Source of the DNA: Ampullaceana balthica
Lineage: Eukaryota; Mollusca; Gastropoda; Lymnaeidae
Direction: 5' to 3'
DNA: 64,000 nucleotides
NCBI GenBank assembly: GCA_944989445.1
Contig: CALYLW010000011.1
Span: 3,129,501 to 3,193,500 of the forward strand
The notes beneath the pieces are model-generated. The model saw nothing but the letters and a program-made list of their open reading frames with translations. It searched no databases and was not told the origin of the DNA. Position 1 is the stretch's first letter. Each line of letters starts with the position of its first letter. Shown one piece after another: positions 23,158-35,000 of the stretch. A program made the translations under genes and the position numbers.

Positions 23158-24914
23158 AACGTGGACACAGTAATGTCTTTAAAAGACGACTTTATGGACA
23201 TTTCGCCGACAACGCATGTGATTGAATCAAAGGCTTACTGAGGATATAAGTGACACCAGGCTTCTCTAGTCTCAGATGTAGATGGCCCAGGTGAATAGAC
23301 AACACATAAGGATCTAATCATCACAAAATTAGATCCCTGAACCTAAGAATAAATCACCAGGGTAAAACGATCCCACCGCCCCGCATTCTCTTACCGGGCA
23401 CGTTAGAGAGTAGAGCTTCCCTTTATCCCGTTTTTATGGCCCCCCTCCCGTGTCCCCAACGCATTCGTACCGCGCGTTCACCGTATCCACAACACACTCC
23501 AACCCCCGTGTTATTATTGACATTCCACCCCAACGCCTTCCAAATCTGACCCCCGTGACCCGCCTGACCCGACGACTTCCACCTGACAGTTCCGAAAAAA
23601 AAATGTTTGTAGATGTCATCAAAAACACCGTCGGCTTGGAACTGACAAGTCCGTTAATGGCGCCTCGAGATGACCTCGGGTCCGTAGATGATTGGTCTCC
23701 TACCAAAAAGAGATGGCGAGGACTTGGCGTTATGGCCTTGGTTTTATCGCGGATTGATACAGCCGACGCACCCCTTCAGCCTGTGACACTTTACGAGCAT
23801 GGCTACGACCGTTTTATTGCCCCAGCGGTGCTCCACTTTCGGAAGTTTGAAAAGAGTCCCGCTCCTTCCCCGGGTTGATATCGTTTTTTTTTCCTTCAGT
23901 TTTTCTTTCTTCTTATTTTTCAAAACATTCCAGGGACGTTTTGCTTTGGTTTTGCAACAAGATCTCGGCTTCACCAGAGGTCCCCAAAACTATCTTATAT
24001 CATTTTGACATGGTAGAACACTTTTTCACTTATAGAGTGTAATCTTTGCTGTTGCTTTTTTAATGTTCGTGTCCTTAATCTTAAAAGTGAATTATTTCTG
24101 AGATTATGCAGTACGAATTTGCTGTGGTGTTGTTTCATGTGGGCCGTTATTGTGTTCAACGGACCGGGAACCGCTGAGACAGAGGAATATGTTTGGAGCT
24201 TGACGTTCTCATAAAATTTGGACATTTGGGAAGGAAGGGACGAAACTATAAAAAAAATAATTTAACAAACGTTTAGCTTTGAGCCTCTGGTGATTACAGT
24301 CAAGACAGTGAGTGTTTGTGTGTGTATGCATTTGTGTTTATGTGTGTGCATTTTATGTGTGTCGACTTGATTTCAGTTGGTATCTGTGTGTGTTTAGGCA
24401 TGAAAAGTCACACATACAAACAGACGCCAGTGGTCCTATCTGTGTTTGCCCGTTAATAAACTGTAATAACTGAACTCCACCGTGACAGTGTCCTTTACGT
24501 ATGAAAAGTCAGTTTACCTCGCGCCACGTTTGGTGGTGTTTTTTTTTACTTCTGCAATGGAGCAGCGTTGTTGTTATTGTTGGTTGAGCAAACAAACAGA
24601 AAACCCCAACTATTACTCCACATTAAAGTGATTCCACTATCAGGGATACGGCCGTAGGGTCTAAGCTGAGTATTTTGAGACCCGGACACGTGAACTAAAG
24701 GCGAACGAGAAGTTGCGGCAAGCAGGTCTGATCATAAATCTCCAGAAAGCATAAAACCAACTCTTGAGGACCCTCATGCTCACTCCTACTGCAACAACTA
24801 CCTGATAATAGGAGGCCCGTGCTAGGCACCTAACCTGTGTCACAGACAGGGCAGTGAAATGTTGCTTAGGGGTGGGTGAGTGTAGGGGTTGGTAGATGCC
24901 TGATAGAAATCTAG

Positions 24915-24963
24915 AGTTTGGCATAGCAGATAAAAAAAAGTTTGGTATAGCAGATAAAAAAAG
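24915..24963. repeat. 24-bp tandem duplication
   Basis: Two adjacent copies of AGTTTGG(C/T)ATAGCAGATAAAA plus an A-run, differing at one position. Confidence 0.85.
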
Positions 24964-25230
24964 GACCTGGCGACAGGCCGACACGTTAGTGTGACGCTGG
25001 GGATGCGTTTGTTCTTTATTTCAGATGCACGCGTGGACTTACAAATCAGATTCTGGCCTGCTCGTGGTCTCGTATTAAAAGCGCCCCACATCCCTCCGAG
25101 GCGGAGACGAGCACCTATTAACAACACGTAGATCAATAATTAAGCATTCGCGAGCTTTCTCTTTGTCCACCTACCGGCTCGACGGTTTACGGTCACACCA
25201 GCTGTTTTATTTAATTAAATAGCGTTAGTC

Positions 25231-25260
25231 CCCGTTTGGTTCACTTTCTAGCCAAACGGG
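25231..25260. other. 9-bp perfect hairpin
   Basis: CCCGTTTGG pairs exactly with CCAAACGGG across a 12-base spacer. It is GC-rich within AT-rich surroundings. There is no T-run after it and no known function; it could be a regulatory RNA structure or chance. Confidence 0.6.
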
Positions 25261-26884
25261 AAAACAAATGGCGCGATCATAATGAGCTATTTATATTTGT
25301 AGGGCTCGACTTAACCGCGCAGCAAGTTGTCGATGCCGTAAACCGAATGTTTATTGTTCATAGACAACATATTGAAGTGTCGTAAACTGGAGGAAATGCA
25401 CGTGGTTATGGGCCTTTTTAATTTGCTTTTATGACGTGAGAGGACAACTGTGAATTGTAGATGAGTCAGTGTTTTAAATGCCATGCCTTAAATAAAGAAA
25501 TCGAAAACCTACAAATATTTAATGGGATTATAAATGAATCGGGGGAAAATCACATTTACTTTACAGCTCAAATAGTGTTTATTATTATCAGTAGTACAAG
25601 TGGCATAATTATTATAGAAGTAGTATTGATACAGTAACAGCAACAGCAAAAAAACTATCACCGACATAATAGAATGTCACAAACAGCTAACGAAATTAAG
25701 CAACACATTTCTTACCTGAAATTGGTGCGATGTCTGGAAAACCAAACCAAACAATTCATAAACATTAAACAGCAATCTGATTAGCCCTCGGCGGAGGCAG
25801 GGACCTGGTCTTCGGGAAGTAGAGAAAAAACGAGGTGGTTTTTTTAATAAAATTTTTTTGTTTGGGGGGGGGGAGAGGTTGGGCTCACATATATACTCGC
25901 TCATTGAGAGCAATGATTATTCATAAAGATTATCTAAGTTTTTCATCGCATCATCGGGTAGATTGTGGGATAAGAACAGCGTTAACACCTCCCTCTCCCC
26001 CACCCCCACCATCTACCTGAAGGGTTAAGGTCTTAGCAAGTAATGTCGATCAACAATTCTGTCGAGCTTTTAAGACTTCTACGTTTTCATTTGTGCTTCT
26101 CAAATTTTTATGACTTGTGTTGGAAGATATTTTCATCTGTTTTTATTTGAAAGAGAAATGCCTTTTCCTTTGCTATCTCATTTTTATAAAAAGATTAATA
26201 ATTTTAAAACATATGGAAAAAGTAGCAACGCCTGTCATGTTTGTGTCATTTGCTATTGAAAACGTTGAATCTCCTCTCGTTGATACGGTGGCATTTTATG
26301 AGCGTGATGGCGAGTTGGAAAACATTTTGATCCAATTTGTAGTTATGACGGAATCAAAATCCAACGAAATAAAACATCCATATTCTAGACTCGAGTTTGG
26401 GGGACGGGGGGACGGACGAGGACAAAACTAGACATACGCGAAATATTCATTTAAATCATATTTTTTTTTACCTCATCCAAAAAATTATCGAAGAGACTAT
26501 AATAATAGTGTGGGCCTCCGTAGTATATAACGAGAAGGATTTTGTGTGGATTTCCCATGCAGTCTAACTAGTTTCTACCTTAAACTTAAACTTGATTAAT
26601 TTCAAGGTGATATATTTCTAAAGAAGCTGCCGCTAGTTGACCTCTATTCTAAATGAACGTATTATGGGGCGGGGTTGGCGTTGCGAGGGGTTGGAGGAAT
26701 GCCCTCATTTCTCAGTGTGTCGTCACTGACTACAGGACAGAGAACTTTGTGTCAGTCAGGTGGGGACAGGCCTAAATGTCACACCGCTGTAGGTATCAGT
26801 TTAGGAGTTAGGGGTGAATGTGGGAGGGGGTGGTGCTTGGAGCCACTTTAAAAGGGTAATATCAAGTTGACTGCATCAAGATTT

Positions 26885-26931
26885 CGCCCACACCCCTATC
26901 TCCTCGCCCACACCCCTAACTCCTCGCCCAC
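26885..26931. repeat. 20-bp C-rich repeat, 2.3 copies
   Basis: CGCCCACACCCCTAACTCCT occurs at 26885 and 26905 (one difference), with a partial third copy at 26925. Confidence 0.85.
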
Positions 26932-28990
26932 GAGGGTGGCGAGTGGCGGTGACTGGAAATAAATCTCGCCCCACCAACGACGGGTCTCGGGTGCATGACT
27001 GCCAAACCTTGGCGTTGACATTTTGAAACGGAAGCTGTAGCCGAGGAATTCCGAGGGCTTGCAGAGCAGTACCCGCGTGCGGAGTCCATCAGCGAACCCG
27101 TTACTGCATCTTGAAACATGCACACACGAAAAGAGAGAAAGAAAAATCTATCGACGGATAAGAATTAAAACAATTTGATTTTACACCTACGGGCTGCACC
27201 TCGCATTTTAAAGAGGAGGGGGGAGGTAGGGGATGATGGCATGATGGAAGAAAAGGAGCAGGCCCGTCACAGCCTTCTCATTTCCTCCCATTGTGCGAAT
27301 GTGTCTTTTCCTGGGCCGGTGACACTTTTTATGGGCTCTGACGCAGGGGGTGGGTTTTGTCTGGCTGGGGTGTAAATCACGAGTCGTGATGGACTTTCGG
27401 TGAAGTTTAATGGATTTTCCATGCCGTTTTTCCTCCTCTGCTATGGAGATCCGCCTACACTGCGCCCCGCTCTCCATGTTGTTCAACAGTTGTTCTGTTA
27501 CCCTCTGCAGGGTCAACGATTTGTTTAAAAACAATGACTCAAATTTTGGTCCCACGAGGAATATTGTAGTAGAGTTATCTTCCCCTTTCTATATGTAACC
27601 CGGTCGAATGTTGCAACATTTCGGTATACATCACCAAATAGAAAATTGATAGTAAAAGTCAGTTGATTATTTTTACAAAATATGATATAGTGTCACTCTA
27701 ACGAGTTGAACCTGAAACAGATAATCTTCAATGTGCGATGTTTTGACGAGAACGTTTAAGCAAAGACAACTGCTCTACTCTACACACAACAATGATGTAG
27801 TTTACGTGACTACGTCAGAGATGCCAGGCGAGAACGTCCGCTGACGACGACGCTGTCGTGTGTGTGCAGTAAGAACGGGCTGCAATATGGAATGACCACT
27901 GTATTTGACTTTAGCTGCTGCTGTTTTATTTCTTACCTACATCCTTGTCTTCAATTGTCCAAAGATTAAAGCTCTCGAATTCTCCCGCGTACATGACAAC
28001 GTTAAGACCCATTTCCCGGAAACTGAAGCCACGTCTTTCTGGTAACAACCCACAGACCGACCAATCCGGCTAATCAGCGCGGAAGTAAATTCACCAGCAT
28101 ATTGAGTGTTTGGATATTACAAGCCTACGACCCCTGGTGTCTTCATTTTGATATCACCATCTCCTCCCCCACCCCTCCCCCCAAACTCGCCCACTTAGCA
28201 CCAGCACTTTGAGATAGTCGAGAGAAACCCACCTGCAGTCGAGGTGATTGGCAGGTTTGCTCGAAATAAGGTCAAACGGCTCGGGAAGCATAAGTAATCC
28301 CAAATGGAGTTCTCTCGTCCTCCCAAGTCCTACTGACGGAAAGCAGACCGACATACGGAACGGCTGGCGAGATAACGGGTCCTGGGGACTAAGGAAAACT
28401 TTTTCTGGATGCAAAGTGTATTTTCCCTTCTTTTCTCCTTTGAAATACTATAGAGTTAGATCCTATAACATTAACTGTTCGCCATATAATTAAGTTTCGT
28501 AAGATGAGCTTTTTGTTGTCGCCCTCTTACTCACCTTGCCACCGATCACGTAATTATCCGTTTCTTTTGTTGATGTTTCTTTAAAAACTCGTTTAATTCT
28601 TTCCTCGAATCAGACATTGTGATTTTTAAAAACTAATAAGAATTCAAATCAACGTCCATTGTGCTCCCAATTATGACGCTACCTCCAGCACTTGACTGCA
28701 AGGGATGTAACCGATGCTCCAACAGCCGAAATCCACATCGTTGTACACTTACAGCTATCACACATCCGTTAAATGACTAACTACTGCACGTATCTCTCTC
28801 TGAATTACGTCACCTGTGGTTTAAAGTCCATGAAAATCTGTAGAAGTGGCCCCTTTTATCTCGGATTTCTAGTGCCCTTAAACCACTCAGAAATTGTTCT
28901 TCAGCACTGACCCGTGAGTCATACCTTGACGTTATCACTGACATCTTCAAATCACGACCTACCACCGATATTTTGTTTTGTTTTTATTTT

Positions 28991-29049
28991 GTCGGCCTTG
29001 TGCAGTGGCGCACTCTGAAGGTGTGCCACCTTTGCACAAGTGGGCTGAC
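28991..29049. ncRNA. 59-nt imperfect stem-loop, microRNA-precursor-like
   Basis: GTCGGCC, TTGTGCA and GTGGCGCAC on the 5' arm pair with GTGTGCCAC, TGCACAA and GGCTGAC on the 3' arm. That makes 23 pairs (two of them G-U), with two three-base bulges (CTT and GTG) on the 3' arm and a seven-base loop. No other fold of this quality was noticed in the putative intron. Size and bulged-helix shape resemble short animal pre-microRNAs, and an intronic position would be ordinary. No mature sequence is recognised, and either strand could be the transcribed one. A relic of a small inverted-repeat transposon is equally possible. Confidence 0.3.
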
Positions 29050-29058
29050 CTTTGACCC
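29046..29058 (-). promoter_or_regulatory. DR1 nuclear-receptor half-site pair
   Basis: TGACCTTTGACCC on +, which is GGGTCAAAGGTCA on -, is two RGGTCA half-sites spaced by one base: the canonical DR1 element bound by HNF4, RXR and COUP-TF type receptors. The match to RGGTCA-A-RGGTCA is complete. It overlaps the last bases of the stem-loop. Function as an enhancer is inferred only from the motif. Confidence 0.5.
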
Positions 29059-32000
29059 AATGCATGCAGATGAATGGTTGTCCCGACTTTCACGATCTCA
29101 TGCAGGAAAAAAAATCGTGTTGACGGGTTAGCTCGGCATCCGATATTAGTTTGGACTGTCTCACCCCCAATCAACACTAGCATTATTATTTCTTGATAAT
29201 CCTAGCTACTGTTTCTGTTTTTGGTTTTGGGTGTTTGTTTTTAAATAAAACCATAGTGATAGGGAGAGTGGGGAAGGGAGTGAATTAGGACAAAATGAAA
29301 GAACCATTCGAATCCGACCCGGACTTGCTCAGATTTTGTGTGGGTTTTATTGATAAGTATTTTATTTTTGTGGAAAAAGTGTGCGTGTTTCTGTAAATGC
29401 GTGCGAGGAAAAATGCAGAGGGCTGCTGCCATTCTTTCTCTTATTACGACGCCCTAACTTTAAAAGCACCTAACTCGTTAACCCTGTGACACTGACCTGC
29501 TCATTTGCACACGTCTGAACGTAGACTGAGTAGCCGTTGCAAATGGTTTCACTCCAGTGTCCGTGGACGAGATTACCAGACTGTGGACGTGAGGTGTTCA
29601 AAGGGAGCGCTATCTCCATGTCTGATATACCGTCTTTCAACACTAGAATATCCGCGTGGCTCGGGTCTTCTCGGAGCTTGTAACCTTGCAGGCCTTGAGA
29701 TTCCAGTTTTTTGGTCGGTAGCATGTCATTTTATCTTCCACCACTCACGGGGTGGAGGTGGTGGGGGTGGGGTGGGCGTGGTTGATGTTCTCATGAATCC
29801 AAGCTTCCAGCATTTGGATAATGTTCAGATTTGAAATTAATACATTTATGTAATAGTATCGCTTCAGCCTCATCAATAGACTTTTACTAAATCTTCATTA
29901 ATTGGCATCTAAGTTCTGCTTTTGTGTGCGACACTGACAGAGCAAACGTAGTTTCAGAATATCGCGTAAAGTTCGTTCTATTTAACAATACATATTTAAA
30001 AGTTCTTTTGTAAAGATTGACCGCTCTTGAAGTTACTTTCCTTTGACTTAAAATTTCTTTTGGGAAAAAAATGTTGTCAATGTGACGGGAAAACTCCAGA
30101 CCGTTTATAAATACAAAAACTCTTGCCATTTATAACGTTGGAGACAATCTTCCGATAAATAATGATATATAAAATGACAGCACAAAAAGTGAAAGGGTGG
30201 GGGTGGGGGGGGACCACCATTGTTCCATTCCGCAACAATGCAACTGACTTATGTAACAGTGATTCCTTTATGTACGATCATCGTCCAATCTGTCAACCGT
30301 TTATTTAATGGCTGTGAACACTCCGAATAGGAATAGCAACATTTGCGTCACGTCATCCACCGAAGCGTTTTATCGCCCGTTCTTTCCTGCTCCTACGATT
30401 GTTTAGAGTTTCCACACACGACCTGAGCACGGCCATTTGATCGTAAAGAACGAGTCATGGTGTCCGCACCACTGCTTAATAAACAACAGTGGAGGTATGC
30501 GACGGCCGGGACGGCGGAGTCGCTTTGAGGCTGGGAATGGAGTTGAGGATCTGGACTATACAAATTGATGACTTTGACAACACATGGTGTACAGGAACAT
30601 TTGTTTTTGAGCCAGTTATGATGTTAAACCGTTGGAGAAATATAAACATCCAGTTTGCGACATATTATGTGACGTGATATCTCGGATGGGTAACTGGATC
30701 GGTATACCTGGAATAACTGGGATGAGATACCTGGACCGGAATAAATTGGACGGGATACCTGAAATCAAATTCCCAGTATCGTATCCGGAGTCGCAGGTTT
30801 GTATTTTTCAACGTCCTTGAAAACATTTTTTTTTCTCATCGGCGATGGGAGGCGGTATTGTGTGGATGGAAGGAGATGAAGTAATGCGAAAACCAATTTC
30901 CTTTGATGGAGAAAAAGGTAAGCCCACCCCCAGTCACCTACAACTGATTGACAGGTACCGTGAGATGAATGCCATAAGTCGCGGAGACATGGCACGTGGT
31001 GGTCTTAACACTTGAAGTATGTTCAGTCATTGACTTCTCACTCGAGCTGGCACCTCCATTGTTTCACACCGTGGAGCGACGCTCAAATCATCTACAACAC
31101 TGCGTCTATTTGCACCGAAAGGAAACCTGCAGACAACCCAGGGCAATAAGCGAAAGATGTATGAGCTGGTAGGATAAGAATATGCTCCCTTGAACCGTGA
31201 TTGAATAGAAAAAGGAAAGGAAAAGAATAACACTTTTTAAAAAAAGTCTCCAGGGCAGTCCACGCAAGACACGTCATCAAAATCTTGATGTACTGCGTCT
31301 AGTGGGGAGAGGGTCACCGTCAGCGTAGATTTTGTGCAGATGGGGGCCGGGGCAACAGCGCACAGTGTCGATACGGGAATCGCTATTCATGGGTGAATAA
31401 CTTACGCTTGATTAGCGCTGATTCCGTTAGCGCCCTGCACCCACGGCGTCAGGGGACCGAGTCTATGACCTACGCCTTTGGCAGGCTTCGAGTGCTTATT
31501 TCACTTTATCTTTTCTTTTTCTCTCTCACTCCTCACCTCTTACTCTATCGGGAAGCGCGGTTAATGAGGTAAGGGTTGGGCGAGTAATAGGGGGTAGGAA
31601 AATAAACTTACGTGATGATTCCATTAGAAACTCGGGGGTTTTGGGATTTGGGGCGGGGGGGGGAGGAGAGGGGCGTCCGTGAAACGGTCGTAAATCAGCA
31701 GAGGATTGCGTGATGTCGCCAAACGTAATTTCGTTACAAGCCCCGACGTTGTGTTGAGAATATATTCTCTGTGACATATTTGATGGAGTTTTTTCAATGG
31801 TAATACACTCTGGCCTGGCGTGGCCTGTTGATCTATGGCTCTGGGTAATATAGTGTACGTATCTCTATCACTGTTTGTTTATTTGCTCTATTTTCATGTA
31901 CGGAAGGTGAGTCCGACATATTAAGATTTAGATACCTTCGTCTCACTTTCACAAGATCATATGAAATGGTTAATGTGTTCGTTTCATTAGCTTTGATGGT

Positions 32001-35000
32001 AGACGTGTCCGGATCATTAGCATAGATATCTATAAAATGGATTACGTTGTTACTGTTTCAAGCTGTTCAAGATTACCTGAGAAAGAGAAGGAAAAAAAAA
32101 CTCATTGGTGGGGAAACTATTTACAACGCTGCTATTTGAACGTGTGTCAGTGACCATTGTCCAATAAAAATCATGGGAAAGTTGTCCTAAGAAGTCTCCT
32201 GTAAGTGTACGAAGAATGGCATGAAACGATACCTAAAAACTTGGCTTTGGTCACGGACACATTCCTTGTGTATGTTTACCTAGACTTAATTTAAAAGAGC
32301 ATTCATCTACTTGCAATTGTCGAGGAGCGTATCAGTTGCTGGTTATGAATATAAAATTTAAACTTTCAAGCAAAATAAATTTAAAAAAAACAACATTTTT
32401 ATCTATTACTATTGGAGAAAGTCACACGGAATAGCTCTAGGACGTCTCTAAATGTCTAATTTAATAATGTTGGGTGGGAGCGCAATATGCACAAAATCAA
32501 GTACACTAACATAACACACACACGTACAAGCCAACACACGGAAACCTTGGGCAATATCGATTAGAACTGATAAACTGAAGTGGCATCAAGCTGAAGTAGT
32601 TGGCTCAGATTACAGCCGGCTTGTTTCTACCCAGGCAACCAGACCGGGGCTTTTTTTTCAAACGGCAGTCCACCAGCAATTCTAATCTTAGATGGTAGGT
32701 AGATGGCACCAACGGTGGGGCGTCATTTTCCCCAGGTAATACCCTGCCTGTGTATGTAACCCAACACCCTGTCCTACGCAGAGCGCCGCCACGTTAACTC
32801 TTCTGTTCCGGGAAACACCGGTGTTTTTGCTCCGTCGTTGAGTAAGTGCGTCCGATCGTTTAGCGAGCCATAAATCACAAGGTTTGTGTGTGCGTGGTTT
32901 TTGTTTTTTTATAGTTATTTTTAGAACTGATTATGTCAAATCAACGAGCGGAAAATTCATCGTAGATTGATCTAAACGATAGAGAACAATTGTTTGAGCA
33001 TTTGTCGACAAAACTAAACTTGGAAAAAAAACATACACTCTTCAACACAATCGCCATGTGTTGGCGCGGACAAAATGCGGGGCCCATATCTGCATCATTA
33101 TCTATCCCGTTTTTGAATAGACTTTGCTGCTTTTTCTCCATCTTCCATTCACTAAAAATACACGTAGGGAAGCGAGACAACAGTGTGTGGAGAACTACTC
33201 GGATATTCATACCATTTAGCGCTTCGCATTGGAGCGCCATTTGAGATGTGGAGATACCTTGAGGCACTTATCAACATAAAGATTCGGTTCCTCACTTAAT
33301 GAAAAAAAAAGTTGGAAGTTTTTAAATTTCTTAATATTTTTTTAAATGTGAAGTTCTGGGCTATTATAAATATTGAATGTGGTATCTCCTAAGGTTAACT
33401 AAATGGTGTTAGAGTCACGATCATACAATTTTTAGATGGTAAACCACACCTCGATGTGTTATCTTGTATATAAGGGACATAACTATGAACGCTGATGTTG
33501 TATGGGGCTTTGTGAAACTATTGCACTAGAAAACTAATAGATATTAAAATGGAAATGGTTTATATGTCATACATTTCTTGGGAGCAGTTTGTTGATGAAA
33601 TCTTTTACCTCCCCACCCCCCTCCCCCACCTCTTATAAACAAATCAATACGACAACAGCAGTCAAAAAAACACTTTGTTTTATTGGTTTAAAAGTGTATC
33701 AAAAACACATCATTGTGTAACCATTCTTTCTTCCATCTCTCTTTGAAGTTTTTGGAGAGGACTCCATAATATAATGTCCACTACTACTTGAGGGAGGGAG
33801 ATCACGTGACAAGAAAGCATGTGTTCTCAAATTTTTAGACAGCAAGCGCAAGCGATGTGTCAAAAAATTGATGGGAGGACGAGATTCCGGTTGGAGTCTA
33901 TCTGTTTTTAAATTGAACTCGGAGTCACTGCGCGGCTGCGATTCGGTGGTGCTCAACTCCACGTCCCCCCGCGTATGTATCGGGAGATTTGATTGGGGGA
34001 TTCCGTATTCATAGAGCCCTGCCAAAGCCGGTTAAAATCGATGTGAAGTCGGGAGTCCCTCGATGACAGCAGACTTGATCTTCTTTGCTTAGCTCGCCGG
34101 CTCGCTAGAAACAATATGGCTGGATGGGCCCTCATGGTATTGGACGCTGGTCAGCACGGCCGCAAAGATGAGGTCACGCGATGGAGGAAGAATACAAAGG
34201 GGGTAGATTAAAAAAACTAGGACAGTCTTGTGGAGAAAAAGGTGATAATGAAATGGAAATTGTGAATGTGAGAGTAAAATCAAGGCCAGACGTCTTGTTG
34301 AGAAGATAGAAAGCCACAAGGTGACATGGAAATTGTTGTGGCGCTTTGAGGGTCCGGTGAGTTTCATTGGATGGAGAATCTCGACCTGTAGTCCCTCTAA
34401 TCAATTGAAGATTTGAGCCCATTTCATTTCTTGTGAGGGTCAATATAATCACGTGCAGGCTCATCACCAACTTAATCATTGAAAGTGTGTGTCGAAAGGC
34501 TCACAGTGAGTGGAATTTGTGTTAATTATTTATTAATCAGTGCAATTTTAACAAACTATTTGAGGGAATCTGAATTTTGTGAAGTGTTACAAACTTGTTA
34601 AATTACTTCTTTTAGGTTTGATAAAGTTTCATGTGGGAACACAATCGTCTCCGCTAGTCTGCCTCGGAATAAACTAAATCGAACAAAATCAATGCAATAC
34701 CACCCCAAGTATGTCATTAAAACATAAATCAAAAATAATAATAAACGAAACTCTCATATCATAACCTCACTATCAAAACAATGGGCTCAGTGGCCACACT
34801 AATCTGCGGCTTGTCGGGATCCCCGTCATTGATCACGTGTTGAGGAGGTGTGAGGTCGAGAAGTCGGAGCGTTGGGTGGGTGTTGGGTCGACACTGACAA
34901 CTACAAGTTGATGTGATTTCAAAATGGCTAGAAATACCCTGTCACTTTGTGGCACTGGTCTTTTTCTTAAAAAGTATATTTTCTTGTTCTTTTTTTTAAA

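Larger units (their letters stand above)
23158..28990. other. non-coding intronic stretch
   Basis: No recognised exon. The longest non-repeat frame is 23450-23878 (+, 142 codons), over a GC-richer patch just right of the minisatellite. It has no domain I recognise and no good flanking splice pair. Short tandem duplications occur at 24915-24963 and 26885-26931, a perfect hairpin at 25231-25260, and a GT-rich patch at about 24.31-24.39 kb. Confidence 0.5.

Noticed and set aside
23450..23878. 142-codon plus open frame right of the compound minisatellite
   Set aside because: The GC-rich patch explains the lack of stops; no family resemblance or splice context.
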